This document shows, piece by piece, positions 26,047 to 35,834 of a DNA stretch of 64,000 bases. The translations under genes were made by a program, and so were the position numbers. Numbering within the stretch: position 1 is the stretch's first letter; every line of letters starts with the position of its first letter. The notes under the pieces are model-generated. The model had not been told where the DNA came from. It saw only the letters and a list, made by a program, of their open reading frames with translations, and did not search any database. Source of the stretch: PALSA-612 sp963742925 (lineage in GTDB: Bacteria > Actinomycetota > Thermoleophilia > Gaiellales > Gaiellaceae); the NCBI GenBank assembly GCA_963742925.1, contig CAVUNV010000010.1, positions 17,231 to 81,230 of the forward strand, written 5' to 3'.

Positions 26047-26376
26047 CTACCTGCTGAAGAGCCCAATCAGCTCGGTGCGCTGGCGGTCGGAGAGACCCCC
26101 CACCGTCTTCGATTCGCTGATCCGGCACTGATTCAGGTACCGCTTGGCCTTCACCTGGCCGAACTTCGGCACCGCCATCAGCATGTCGAGGACCTTGGCG
26201 GTCGACACGTACTCGGGCGGGTCACGGAGGATCTCGTCGATGCGGAGTCGACCCAGCTTGAGATCCTTCTTCAGCTGTGCCCTCTTGACCCGGATGTCGT
26301 TGGCACGCCGGAGGGCGTCCATCCGTTGATCGAGCGATCGGGACGGCGCCTGGCTCTGAGTCTTGGACGCGACCAT
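26047..26376 (-). CDS. mihF: actinobacterial integration host factor (mIHF)
   Basis: 109 residues from MVASKTQSQAPSR. The mIHF core is visible: RRANDIRVKRAQLKKDLKLG, then RDPPEYVSTAKVLDMLMAVPKFG (H2TH-like) and KAKRYLNQCRISESKTVGGLS. mIHF is a nucleoid-associated DNA-binding protein restricted to actinobacteria and essential in mycobacteria, so it is also a taxonomic marker for this contig. Placed just upstream of gmk as usual. Confidence 0.92.
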   Translation of the reverse strand: MVASKTQSQAPSRSLDQRMDALRRANDIRVKRAQLKKDLKLGRLRIDEILRDPPEYVSTAKVLDMLMAVPKFGQVKAKRYLNQCRISESKTVGGLSDRQRTELIGLFSR

Positions 26377-26437
26377 CGGCAAGGCGCCGATACTAACACC
26401 CTCACGTCGGGGATCCGCAAGCCCTGTGCGAGGGTTC

Positions 26438-27310
26438 TTACATGGGTGCCGGGCCTGCGACTTCCCGCCCGCCGACGACGACGCCGCCCGTGTGCGCGAG
26501 CCCCTCGGCAGCCTCGAGCGAGTCGAGCCCGAGCAGCTCGAGCTCGGTGTCGATCTCGTCGCGGATCCGCGCGGGCGCGTCCGGATCGGCGAACAGCACC
26601 GTTCCGAGCGCGACCGCCGATGCCCCGGCGGCGACGAGCTCGATGACGTCGCGGCCGGTCGTGACGCCGCCCATGCCCACGATCGGCAGGGCGCTCGCGC
26701 GCCGGCAGGCGTAGACCGCGGCGAGGGCGATCGGCCGGAGCGCGGGCCCGGAGTAGCCGCCGGTGGCCGTCCCGAGCACGGGCCGGAGCGTGTGCGCGTC
26801 GAGGGCCAGGCCGCGCATCGTGTTGACGAGCGAGAGCCCGTCGGCGCCGGCCGCCTCGACCGCCCGGGCCACCTCGGTGATGTCCCACGCAGCCGGTGAG
26901 AGCTTCGCGAACAGACGAAGGTCGGTCGAGGCCCGGCACGCGGCGACGATCTCGGCCGCCGACTCGGGTGCCTCGTCGACGTTCGGGCACGACAGGTTCA
27001 GCTCGATCGTCACCGCGTCGAGCCGCTCGCAGGTCTCCGCGTACTCGCGCGCCGAGAACCCCCCCACCGAGACCCAGAGCGGCAGGTCGAGCTCGCGCAG
27101 CCTGGGCAGCGTCTCGGCCAGGAACCGCTCGCGCCCGGGGTTGGCGAGGCCGATCGAGTTCAGCATCCCGGACCCGGTCTCGGCGATCCGGATCGGCGGG
27201 TTGCCGGGCCGCGGGAGCGGCGTGACCGTCTTGGTCACGAAGGCATCGAGCTGTCTGGCCACGTCCGGCGCAGTCAGTGCGTCGAGGCAGCCGGAGGCGT
27301 TAAGCAGCAA
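26438..27310 (-). CDS. pyrD: dihydroorotate dehydrogenase, catalytic subunit (type 1B)
   Basis: 290 residues from the TTG at 27310, which has GGAGGGG seven bases upstream and lies inside the last codons of pyrK. Signature features: KTVTPLPRPGNPPIRIAET, ELNLSCPNVDEAPE with the type 1 catalytic cysteine, FAKLSP, LVNTMRG, PIVGMGGVTTGRDVIELVAAGASAVALGT (FMN phosphate site). Type 1B enzymes pair with PyrK to pass electrons to NAD+, and pyrK is directly upstream. Last pyrimidine gene of the operon; pyrE and pyrF are not in this cluster. Confidence 0.95.
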   Translation of the reverse strand: MLLNASGCLDALTAPDVARQLDAFVTKTVTPLPRPGNPPIRIAETGSGMLNSIGLANPGRERFLAETLPRLRELDLPLWVSVGGFSAREYAETCERLDAVTIELNLSCPNVDEAPESAAEIVAACRASTDLRLFAKLSPAAWDITEVARAVEAAGADGLSLVNTMRGLALDAHTLRPVLGTATGGYSGPALRPIALAAVYACRRASALPIVGMGGVTTGRDVIELVAAGASAVALGTVLFADPDAPARIRDEIDTELELLGLDSLEAAEGLAHTGGVVVGGREVAGPAPM

Positions 27311-27959
27311 GGACCGGCCCCTCCACGCAGAGGCGCTTCCACTCGCCGTCGATCTCGACGGCACAGCCGTAGCAGGCTCCGTACCCGCAGGCCATCGGCG
27401 CCTCCCAGGCGAGCTGCGCGCCCGGACAGAGCTCGGCGACCGCCTGCAGCATCGGCTCGGGCCCGCAGGCGAGGACGTCGAGCCCGGGCTCGATCAGCTC
27501 GGTGACGAGCGTCGGCTCGACGACGACGTGCGCGTCGGGCAGCAGCACGGCTGCTTCGGCGTGCTGCTCGCTCCGGAAGCCGAGCACGGCCGGGGGTGAG
27601 CCGAGCGCCTCCGACAGGTACGGGAGCGGCGCGATGCCGATGCCGCCTCCGACGAGCAGCGGGCGGCGGGCGCGAAGGTCGAAGCCGTTCCCGAGCGGGC
27701 CGAAGGCCGCGACCCGGTCGCCCGGCTCGAGCTCGCACAGCGTTCGCGTGCCCGGGCCGATCGGGTCGATCAGGAAGCCGAGCTCCCCGGGCGGTGCGAG
27801 GCACAGGCTCATCGGCCGCGGCAGCACGCGCCCCGGCGGCGAGAGCATGAAGAACTGGCCCGGGTTGCCGGGGTCGAGCCCGCCGCGCTCCACCCGGAGC
27901 AGCGTGTAGAGCCCGACCGGCTCGACGGCCGTGACGCTAAGCGCTCGCCGCTGCCTCAT
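27300..27959 (-). CDS. pyrK: dihydroorotate dehydrogenase electron-transfer subunit
   Basis: 219 residues from MRQRRALSVTAVEPVGLYTL. FAD-binding RPMSLC and the NAD-binding GPLGNGFDLR and LLVGGGIGIAPL are followed by the [2Fe-2S] cluster ligands in CGYGACYGCAVEIDGEWKRLC. PyrK carries electrons from PyrD to NAD+. It overlaps the carB end by 23 bases and pyrD by 11, so the three are probably translationally coupled. Confidence 0.94.
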   Translation of the reverse strand: MRQRRALSVTAVEPVGLYTLLRVERGGLDPGNPGQFFMLSPPGRVLPRPMSLCLAPPGELGFLIDPIGPGTRTLCELEPGDRVAAFGPLGNGFDLRARRPLLVGGGIGIAPLPYLSEALGSPPAVLGFRSEQHAEAAVLLPDAHVVVEPTLVTELIEPGLDVLACGPEPMLQAVAELCPGAQLAWEAPMACGYGACYGCAVEIDGEWKRLCVEGPVLAA

Positions 27960-30860
27960 GACGTTCCTGGAGGCTCCGTGCAGCCTCGCCGCGGGCATTC
28001 GCGATCGCCTCGACCGCTGCGGCGGCGCCGGCGAGCGTCGTGATGCACGGTACGCGGGCGACCAGCGCAGCCTCGCGGATGCGGTAGCCGTCGCTGCGCG
28101 CCTCGGATCCCTGCGGCGTGTTGACGACCAAATCGCAGCGCCGCCGGCGGATCAGGTCGACGACCGTCGGCTCACCGTCCCCACCGGACACCTTCGCGAC
28201 CGGCTCGACCGCGATGCCGGCCTCGGCGAGAGCCGCCGCCGTCCCGTCCGTGGCGACGAGGCGGAAGCCGAGCCCCGCCAGTGTCCGCGCGACCGGGACG
28301 ACGGCCTGCTTGTCCTCGTCGCGAACCGACAGGAAGGCCGTGCCCTCGACGGGCAGCGGCCGGCCGGCCGCACGCTCCGCCTTCGCGAACGCGCTCGGGA
28401 AGTCGAGCGCGAACGCCATCACCTCGCCGGTCGAGCGCATCTCGGGGCCGAGCACCGGGTCGCTGCCCGGAAAGCGCGCGAACGGCAACACCGCCGCCTT
28501 CACCGACACGGGCCCCCGGCGCGGCCGGCCGGCCCGGCGCCGCGGCAGGACGAGCTCGGACACACGGGCACCTGCCGACAGCCGGCAGGCCGCCTCGACG
28601 AGGTTGACGCCGATCGCCTTGCTCGCGAAGGGAACCGTCCGCGAGGCGCGCGGGTTCGCCTCGAGCACGTAGACGTCCTCGCCGATGACGGCGAGCTGGA
28701 CGTTGATCAGCCCGACGACGCCGAGCGCCGGTGCGAGCCGCTCGACGATCGTGCGGATCTCCTGCTCCTGCGCCGGTGCGAGCGAGTGGGCGGGCAGCAC
28801 GCAGGACGAGTCGCCGGAGTGCACGCCCGCCTCCTCGACGTGCTCCATCACCGCGGCCACGTAGGTCTCCTCGCCGTCGCAGAGCGCGTCGACGTCGATC
28901 TCGAGCGCGCCCTCGAGGAAGCGGTCGACGAGAACCGGGCCCGTGAGGTGCTCGAACGCGGCGTGGATCTGCTCGGGCCGGTAGCAGACCCGCATCGCGC
29001 GGCCGCCGAGCACGTACGAGGGCCTGACGAGCACCGGGTAGCCGATCCGGTCGGCGATCTCGGTCGCCCCGTCCGGCGTCTCGGTCGTCCCCCACTCCGG
29101 GCAGCGGATCCCGAGGCGCGCGAGGAGGCCGCCGAACCGCTCGCGGTCCTCGGCGAGGTCGACGGCGTCGAAGGGGGTGCCGAGGATGCGGAAGCCGGCG
29201 CGCTCGATCGCGCGGGCGAGCTTGAGCGGCGTCTGGCCGCCGAACTGGATGCAGACCCCCACCGGCTGCTCGCGCTCGAGCACGGCGAGCACCGCCTCCT
29301 CGTCGAGCGGCTCGAAGTAGAGCCGGTCGGACGTGTCGTAGTCGGTCGAGACCGTCTCCGGGTTGCAGTTGACCATCACGGCCTCGTAGCCGAGCGCTCG
29401 GAAGGCCTGCGCGGCGTGGACGCAGCAGTAGTCGAACTCGATCCCCTGGCCGATCCGGTTCGGGCCGGAGCCGAGGATGACGACGCTGCGGCCGGGCTCG
29501 GGCGGGCACTCGTCGCGCTCCCCGCGGGTCGAGTAGAAGTAGTTCGAGGCCGCCTCGACCTCGCCGGCGCACGAGTCCACGCGGCGGAAGACGACGGGGC
29601 CCTCCGGCCGCGGAGCCTCCAGCTCGCGTGCGAACCAGGGTGCAGGTTCTCGGGCCGCCACTCGGGGTCGATCTCCAGGCCGCGCCGCGCCTTCCAGAAC
29701 GCCTCGGCGAAGGTGCGGCCGATCCCCATCGACTCGCCCACCGACTTCATCTGCGTGCCGAGCGTCGGGTCGGCCCCGGGGAACTTCTCGAAGGCGAAGC
29801 GCGGGAACTTGACGACGACGTAGTCGAGCGTCGGCTCGAAGCTGGCCGGCGTCGTCCGCGTCAGGTCGTTCGGGATCTCGTCGAGGGTGTAGCCGACCGC
29901 CAGCTTGGCGGCCACCTTCGCGATCGGGTAGCCGGTTGCCTTCGACGCGAGCGCCGACGACCGGGAGACGCGCGGGTTCATCTCGATCACGCGCAGCTCG
30001 CCGGTCTCGCGGCTGCGGGCGAACTGGATGTTCGACCCGCCGCACTCGACACCGACCTCGCGGATCACGGCCACGGCCGCGTCGCGCAGCTCCTGGTAGG
30101 CCTCGTCCGAGAGGGTCATCTGTGGCGCCACGGTCACCGAGTCGCCGGTGTGGACGCCCATCGGGTCGAGGTTCTCGATCGAGCAGACGATCACGACGTT
30201 GTCGTTGGCGTCGCGGACGACCTCGAGCTCGAACTCGTCCCAGCCGCGCACCGACTCCTCGACGAGCACCTGCGTGATCGGGCTCTCGTACAGGCCCTGC
30301 TCGACCTGGCGGTGGAGATGCTCCACGGTGTCGACGAAGCCGCCGCCGTGGCCGCCGAGCGTGAACGCCGGCCGGACGACCGCCGGCAGCCGCACGCCGT
30401 CGAGCTGGTCGAGTGCCGTGACGATGCGCGACTCCGGGACGGCGAGGCCGGCGGCGAGGACGGCGTCGCGGAACAGCTCGCGGTCCTCCGCCCGCCGGAT
30501 CACGTCGAGCGGCGCACCGATCAGCTCGGCGCCGAACAGGAGCTCCGACTCGGCCAGGTCGCTGGCCAGGTTGAGCGCCGTCTGGCCGCCCATCGTCGGC
30601 AGCACGGCGTCCGGCTTCTCACGCTCGATCACGGCGGCGACGCCCTCGAGGTCGAGCGGCTCGAGGTAGGTGCGGTCGGCGAAGCCGGGGTCGGTCATGA
30701 TCGTGGCCGGGTTGGAGTTGACGACGATCGTGCGGAAGCCGTCCTCGCGCAGCACCTTCAGCGCCTGGCAGCCCGCGTAGTCGAACTCGCACGCCTGGCC
30801 GATCACGATCGGCCCCGAGCCGATGATCAGGACGGAGCGGATGTCGTCGCGGCGGGGCAT
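27937..30860 (-). CDS. carB: carbamoyl-phosphate synthase large subunit (one frameshift, short central domain)
   Basis: About 974 residues after correction, versus 1070-1110 usual. Both ATP-grasp halves are present: LIIGSGPIVIGQACEFDY ... IEMNPRVSRSSALASKATGYPI in the first, and VILGSGPNRIGQGIEFDYC ... VLEANPRASRTVPFASKAIG in the second, then the C-terminal allosteric MGS-like domain. A base is missing near 29638-29641 (CACCCTGG for CACCCCTGG). The helical oligomerisation domain between the halves is reduced to about 30 residues (RPENLHPWFARELEAPRPEG then VVFRRVDSCAGE). The start overlaps carA (ATGA). Confidence 0.93.
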
Positions 30861-31891
30861 CAGGCGGCCAGCTCCTCGACCCAGCTCTCGAGCAGCGGCC
30901 AGGCGTCGTGCGGGCCGGGTCCCGCCTCGGGGTGGAACTGCACCGAGCGGGCGCGCAGCTCCGGGTAGTCGAGCCCCTCGACCGTGCCGTCGTAGAGGGA
31001 GACGTGCGTTGCCTCCCGCCCCTCGGCCGGCCGGACGGCGAAGCCGTGGTTCTGGCTCGTCACCAGCACGCGTCCCGAGCGCCGGTCGACGACAGGGTGG
31101 TTCGCGCCGCGGTGGCCGAACGGGAGCTTGAACGTCTCGTGCCCGGTCGCGTGCGCGAGCAGCTGGTGGCCGAGACAGATCCCGAACACCGGCACCTTGC
31201 CGACCAGGTTGCGAAGTGTCGCGATCTCGTCCCGGAGCGGCTCGGGGTCGCCGGGGCCGTTCGAGAGCAGCACGCCGTCGTGGCCGGTCAGTGCGTCGGC
31301 GTCCACGTCGTGCGGGTAGACGGTGACGGCGGCGCCCGCACGACGGAGCCGCCGGAGGATCGAGCGCTTGCAGCCGTAGTCGACGACCGCGACGTCGGGG
31401 CCGGTGCCGTCGCAGAACCGGTACGGCTCGGTCGTCGAGACGCCGGCGGCGAGCGCCAGGCCGTCCATCGCAGGCTGGGCGCGCACGGCGGCGAGCGTCT
31501 CGTCGAGATCGACGTCGCCGGCTGCGATCGCGGCACGTTGCGAGCCGCCGTCGCGGAGGTGCAGCACGAGCGAGCGGGTGTCGACACCGGACAGGGCGAT
31601 CACGCCGTTCTGGGAGAGCCACGTCGTCCACTCCGGTCCCCGGGCTTCGCGCATCACGACGCCCCGGACGTGGGCCCGGTCCGACTCGTACCGGTTGTCC
31701 GCGACGCCGTAGTTCCCCACCATCGGAGCCGTGAAGCAGAGGATCTGCTCGGCGTAGCTGGGATCGGTGGCGAGCTCCTGGTAGCCGGTCATGGCCGTCG
31801 CGAACACCGCCTCGCCGAACGCGACGCCCTCGGCGCCCACTGACCGGCCGGCGAACACCTCGCCGTCCTCGAGAACCAGTGCGGCGATCAA
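30860..31891 (-). CDS. carA: carbamoyl-phosphate synthase small (glutaminase) subunit
   Basis: 343 residues from the TTG at 31891. N-terminal LVLEDGEVFAGRSVGAEG and GYQELATDPSYAEQILCFTAP are typical CarA. The class I glutaminase domain has VVDYGCKRSILRRL, LLSNGPGDPEP, the nucleophile in FGICLGHQLLAHATG, and the catalytic His-Glu in SVQFHPEAGPGPHD. It releases ammonia from glutamine for CarB. In the raw sequence it is joined in frame to pyrC, but an extra base at about 31912 explains this and restores a TTGA stop-start overlap. Confidence 0.94.
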   Translation of the reverse strand: MIAALVLEDGEVFAGRSVGAEGVAFGEAVFATAMTGYQELATDPSYAEQILCFTAPMVGNYGVADNRYESDRAHVRGVVMREARGPEWTTWLSQNGVIALSGVDTRSLVLHLRDGGSQRAAIAAGDVDLDETLAAVRAQPAMDGLALAAGVSTTEPYRFCDGTGPDVAVVDYGCKRSILRRLRRAGAAVTVYPHDVDADALTGHDGVLLSNGPGDPEPLRDEIATLRNLVGKVPVFGICLGHQLLAHATGHETFKLPFGHRGANHPVVDRRSGRVLVTSQNHGFAVRPAEGREATHVSLYDGTVEGLDYPELRARSVQFHPEAGPGPHDAWPLLESWVEELAA

Positions 31892-33190
31892 GACTCGTGC
31901 ACCACGCGGCCGCGCGGCGACCGTCAGCCTGACCTTCCCCTTCAGCGTCTCGCCGAGCAGCCACGAGTTCGCCGAGCGCGAGCGGAACGTTTCCTCCGTC
32001 ACCCGCCAGGCCGACCCGGTGTCGAGCAGGACCAGGTTGGCCTGCGCACCGGTGGCGATGCGCGGCGGCTCGAGTCCGAACGCCCTCGCCGGGCCAGCTG
32101 ACATGCGCTCGAGCAGGATCTGGAGCGTGAGCAGGCCGGGCTCGACGAGATGCGTGTTGAGCGCGGCGAACGCCGTCTCGAGCCCGGTGACGCCGAACGG
32201 CGCTTCCTCGAACGGGACGTCCTTCTCGTGCCGCGCGTGCGGGGCGTGGTCGGTTGCGACGGCGCAGATCGTCCCGTCGCGCAGTCCGTCGATCAGCGCC
32301 GCGCGGTCCTCGGCGCCGCGCAAGGGCGGATTCATCTTCACGTTCGCGTCGAGCGAGCGCACCGCCTCGTCGGTCAGGCACAGATGGTGCGGCGTCACCT
32401 CGCCCGTCGCGGCCACACCGGCGGCCTGCGCGCGTGACAGCGCCTCGACCGACTCGCGCGCCGAGAGGTGCATGAGGTGGATCGGCTGCGCCTCGTAGCC
32501 GGCGAGCGACAGGTCGCGCTCGACCATGACGCTCTCGCCCACGGACGGGTAGCCGGTGAAGCCGAGCTCGGCCGAGACGACTCCCTCGTGCATCTGCGCG
32601 CCGCGGGTGAGCGTCGGCTCCTCGCAGTGGACGGCGACGCGGGATCCTGCGACCGGGCTGTACTGGAGCGCCCGCCGCATCAGCCCGGGCGAGACGACCG
32701 GCCGGCCGTCGTCGGTGAACCCTGCGGCGCCCGCGTCTGCGAGCTCGCCCATCTCGGTCAGCTCCGCCCCGGACTGGCCCTTCGAGATCGCGGCGAGGAA
32801 GCCGACCGGGATCATGGCCTCGGCGCGTGCGTTCTCGACCAGCGAGGCGAGGACGGCGGCCGAGTCGACCACCGGCTCGGTGTTGGGCATGGCGAGGATG
32901 GCGCAGTAGCCGCCTGCCGCGGCCGCCCCGGTGCCGGAGGCGATCGTCTCCTCGTCCTCCCGGCCGGGCGTCCGCAGGTGGACGTGCGGGTCGACGAAGG
33001 CGGGTGCGAGCACGAGCCCGGAGCCGTCGACGACGCGGTGCTCGTTCGTGTCGAGCCCGGCGCCGATCGCGGCGATGATGCCGGCGTCAACGCGGACGTC
33101 GAGCACCGCGTCGATGCCCTCGGTGGGATCGAGCACGCGCGCCCCGCGCACCACGAGGTTCTCGCCGGGGCCTGCCTTGAAGAACAGCAT
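31888..33190 (-). CDS. pyrC: dihydroorotase (one frameshift at the 3' end)
   Basis: About 433 residues. Metal-binding DPHVHLRTPG near residue 67, AMPNTEP, HCEEPTLT, HLMHLSARESVEAL, VTPHHLCLTDE and the catalytic DHAPHARHEK are present: a class I dihydroorotase. At about 31912 an extra base (GCGCGGCC for GCGGGCC, minus strand) shifts the last codons; removing it yields the usual ending AAGRVVHES and a stop at 31888 overlapping the carA start. The raw frame instead reads through as a pyrC-carA fusion. Starts three bases after pyrB. Confidence 0.93.
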
Positions 33191-33193
33191 TCG

Positions 33194-34186
33194 TCACGCC
33201 ACCTCCATCGCGGACTCGACGGGAACTCCGACCGGCCCGTGGGTGAGCAGGTCGTAGAGGACGGCCATGCGGGTGACGAGCCCGGCGCGGACCTGGGCTT
33301 CGATCAGCGCGTCGGGCGCGTCGGCCACACGGGGGTCGATCTCGACGCCGCGGTTCATCGGGCCCGGGTGCATCACCTTCTGGCCCGGCCGCAGCCGCTC
33401 GGGCGTCACGCCCCAGCGCGCCGTGTACTCGCGGAGGCTGGGCACGTAGTTCGCGCCTTCGAGCATCCGCTCGCGCTGCATGCGCAGGACGTAGACGACG
33501 TCGGCGGCTGTGATTGCGCCGATGTCGGACGTCACCTCGCAGCCCATCGCCTCGATCCCGCGTGGGATCAGGGTCGGGGGCCCGACCAGCGTCACCCGCG
33601 CGCCGCACATGACGAGCGCCTGGATGTCCGAGCGCGCCACCCGGGAGTGCAGCACGTCGCCGACGATCGCGACGTGCAGGCCCTCGATCCGCCCGAGCGC
33701 CTGCTGCATCGTGTACAGGTCGAGGAGCGCCTGGGTCGGGTGCTGATGCTTGCCGTCGCCGGCGTTGACGACGTGCGCGCCCGTCACCTCGGCGACGAGC
33801 TGCGGGGCCCCGATCGCCGCGTGCCGGATCACGATCACGTCCGGGTCGTAGGCGTTCAGCGTCAGCGCCGTGTCCTTCAGCGACTCGCCCTTGTCGACCG
33901 ACGACCCGGCGGCCTTGATCGACATCACGTCGGCCGACAGCCGCTTGGCGGCGAGCTCGAAGCTCGACGAGGTGCGCGTCGACGACTCGAAGAACAGGTT
34001 GACGACCGTGCGGCCGCGCAGCGTGGGCAGCTTCTTCATCTCCCGTTCGAGCGCGTTCTCGAAGCTCCGCGCCGTCGCGAGCAGCCGCTCGACGTCCTCG
34101 CGGGTCAGGTCCGTGATCGAGAGCAGGTGCCGCCGCGGCGGACCGGGCGGCAGCTCCTCCCGCATGATCGTGATCTCGGGGGTCAT
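33194..34186 (-). CDS. pyrB: aspartate carbamoyltransferase, catalytic subunit
   Basis: 330 residues. Carbamoyl-phosphate site FFESSTRTSSSFELAAKRL, catalytic HAAIGAPQL, HPTQALLDLYTMQQ and the C-terminal VMHPGPMNRGVEID are all present. It condenses carbamoyl phosphate with aspartate, the first committed pyrimidine step. The ATG overlaps the pyrR stop (ATGA). No pyrI regulatory subunit is present, which fits PyrR-type control of the operon. Confidence 0.96.
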   Translation of the reverse strand: MTPEITIMREELPPGPPRRHLLSITDLTREDVERLLATARSFENALEREMKKLPTLRGRTVVNLFFESSTRTSSSFELAAKRLSADVMSIKAAGSSVDKGESLKDTALTLNAYDPDVIVIRHAAIGAPQLVAEVTGAHVVNAGDGKHQHPTQALLDLYTMQQALGRIEGLHVAIVGDVLHSRVARSDIQALVMCGARVTLVGPPTLIPRGIEAMGCEVTSDIGAITAADVVYVLRMQRERMLEGANYVPSLREYTARWGVTPERLRPGQKVMHPGPMNRGVEIDPRVADAPDALIEAQVRAGLVTRMAVLYDLLTHGPVGVPVESAMEVA

Positions 34187-34785
34187 TGGTGGTTCACCTG
34201 GCTCTCCTCCTCGGGAGACGGGATGAGCAGGACCTGGTCGATCTCGTCGATCTCGACCAGCTGCACCTGTACGCGCTCGGTGCGCGCCGTCGGCAGGTTC
34301 TTGCCGACGTAGTCGGGGCGGATCGGAAGCTCTCTGTGACCGCGGTCGCAGATGACCGCGAGTTGCACGCGGGCGGGCCGGCCGTAGTCGAAGAGCGCCT
34401 CGATCGCCGCCCGGATCGTCCGGCCGGTGTAGAGGACGTCGTCGACGAGCACGCAGGTCCGGCCCTCGAGCGGGAAGTCGATCTTGGTCGCGCGGACGAG
34501 CGGCTGCGGGTGCAGGGGCGCCTCGCGGCCTCGCACCTGGACGTCGTCGCGGTAGAAGGTGATGTCGACGGTGCCGAGCTCGAGGCGGGCTCCGGCGAAC
34601 TCCTCGATCAGGCCGCGCAGCCGCTGGGCGAGAAAGACCCCGCGCGTGTGGATGCCGATCAGCGCCACCGTGTCGAGGTCGTCGTTGCCCTCGATGATCT
34701 CGTGGGCGATGCGGTGAAGGGTGCGCTGGAGCGCTTCTGCGTCTAGGAGCACCCGCTCGCCTGCGGGCGCGTGTGCAGCACTCAT
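34183..34785 (-). CDS. pyrR: bifunctional pyrimidine operon regulator / uracil phosphoribosyltransferase
   Basis: 200 residues. The PRPP loop is CVLVDDVLYTGRTIRAAIEAL; ALIGIHTRGVFLAQRL, DITFYRDDV and the C-terminal ELPIRPDYVGKNLPT are conserved in PyrR. PyrR binds a loop in pyr mRNA in response to UMP, and this gene leads the pyr operon with a matching binding loop immediately upstream (34797-34814). The ATG follows AAAGGAG. Its end overlaps pyrB by ATGA. Confidence 0.95.
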   Translation of the reverse strand: MSAAHAPAGERVLLDAEALQRTLHRIAHEIIEGNDDLDTVALIGIHTRGVFLAQRLRGLIEEFAGARLELGTVDITFYRDDVQVRGREAPLHPQPLVRATKIDFPLEGRTCVLVDDVLYTGRTIRAAIEALFDYGRPARVQLAVICDRGHRELPIRPDYVGKNLPTARTERVQVQLVEIDEIDQVLLIPSPEEESQVNHQ

Positions 34786-34796
34786 CGAACTCCTTT

Positions 34797-34814
34797 CCGG
34801 CCTCTCGGGACCGG
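34797..34814 (-). promoter_or_regulatory. PyrR-binding hairpin in the pyr leader
   Basis: On the transcript: stem CCGG, loop TCCCGAGAGG, stem CCGG. The loop fits the Bacillus-type PyrR consensus (UCCNGNGAGG). The hairpin directly abuts the AAAGGAG ribosome-binding site of pyrR (34790-34796), an arrangement suited to translational repression as described for mycobacterial PyrR. No terminator is visible in the leader, so control by attenuation is less likely. A possible -10 (TAGACT) lies at 34839-34844. Confidence 0.78.
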
Positions 34815-34887
34815 GTTAAAGGGGAACGCGTCGGGGGAAGTCTAGCTCGGGGTGCGGACGGGAGCCATGATTCGGCTGTGCACCCGC

Positions 34888-35724
34888 TCAGTAGCCGCTC
34901 TTCGCGAGGAAGCTGCGAAGGGCGCTCAGGTACTTCTGGCCCGCCGGCCAGAGCGGGTCGACGCGCGGCGCGCTGAGCTCGCCGCGCGCGAAGGCCGCCC
35001 GGATCTTCGACCAGCCCTCGTCGGCGAGCCCGAGCCGGTACTCGTCGGCGAGCCAGGCGGCGAGCACGCCGCGCACGTCCGCCTTCTCGTCGGAGCGGTC
35101 ATGGATGTAGCCGGCCCAGAGCGTCGCGGCATCGCTGCGCACGACCGCCGGGTAGCGGGCCGTCACGTCGGTTCTCGCTCCGTGGTCGTAGTGCCAGATC
35201 TGCACGGGGAGCGCAGACGCGGCGTAGTAGGTGAACTGGTACGCGAAGCGGTCGTCGGCCGAGACGAGCTCCGGCCGTCCGTCGCCGTCGAGGTCTCGCA
35301 GTTCGTAAGAGGGATCGCCCCAGACCGTGGTCGTCTTCCGGTAGGTGCGGCCGTCGAACCGGAGGAAGACGGTGAGCCAGCAGCAGTGCGCCCCGCCCGA
35401 GTAGAGGTCGACGAGGACCTCGGGCTCGTCGTCCGCGTCCAGGTCCCGGATCTTCAGCGGGTTGCCGATGATCGTGCTGAAGCCGGAGATCGCGCAGTCC
35501 TTGCAGCCGACCGCGATGAGTGGCCCCGACAGCACGAGCCGTCCGCGGCGCCGGATCGCGATCCGGAGGTCGCGGTACCGGTCGCCGTCGCGGCGATACG
35601 AGAGGTCGACCGCGACGCCGGCGCTCGCGGCCCGCACGTGCTTCGCGGGGGGAGCGCCGCCCGCCGCCTGCGCGGGGAGGGCAAACGCGGCCGACGCGAG
35701 CAGGACGGGTGCGAGGCGGACCAT
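34888..35724 (-). CDS. secreted protein with FG-GAP/VCBS-like repeats
   Basis: 278 residues from MVRLAPVLLASAAFALPAQAA, a clear signal peptide ending near residue 20. Two aspartate-rich repeat units look like calcium-binding FG-GAP/VCBS motifs: IRDLDADDEPEVLVDLYSGG and LRDLDGDGRPELVSADDRF. CKDC and HCCW cysteines may form disulfides. The C-terminal helical part (LAAWLADEYRLGLADEGWSK) is not recognised. Function unknown; extracellular. It lies upstream of the pyr operon promoter on the same strand. Confidence 0.72.
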   Translation of the reverse strand: MVRLAPVLLASAAFALPAQAAGGAPPAKHVRAASAGVAVDLSYRRDGDRYRDLRIAIRRRGRLVLSGPLIAVGCKDCAISGFSTIIGNPLKIRDLDADDEPEVLVDLYSGGAHCCWLTVFLRFDGRTYRKTTTVWGDPSYELRDLDGDGRPELVSADDRFAYQFTYYAASALPVQIWHYDHGARTDVTARYPAVVRSDAATLWAGYIHDRSDEKADVRGVLAAWLADEYRLGLADEGWSKIRAAFARGELSAPRVDPLWPAGQKYLSALRSFLAKSGY

Positions 35725-35792
35725 CGCGGCAGACGATAGGGCGAAAGCTGCCGGCAGCGGTTCAGCGACGGTAGATCTGAGCCGGAGAGCGA

Positions 35793-35823
35793 GCGGGAGG
35801 GGCGACCGAGCCACCCCTCCCGC
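35793..35823 (-). terminator. hairpin downstream of the phosphoesterase gene
   Basis: Perfect 10-bp stem (GCGGGAGGGG / CCCCTCCCGC, 11-base loop) located 12 bases after the phosphoesterase stop on the transcript. There is no T-tract, so termination is inferred from position. Confidence 0.5.
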
Positions 35824-35834
35824 GAGGTGTCGTC

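Noticed and set aside
30860..33190. A natural dihydroorotase-CarA fusion (CAD-like)
   Set aside because: Removing one base near 31912 restores the typical PyrC ending and a TTGA stop-start overlap; the same kind of indel recurs in the window.
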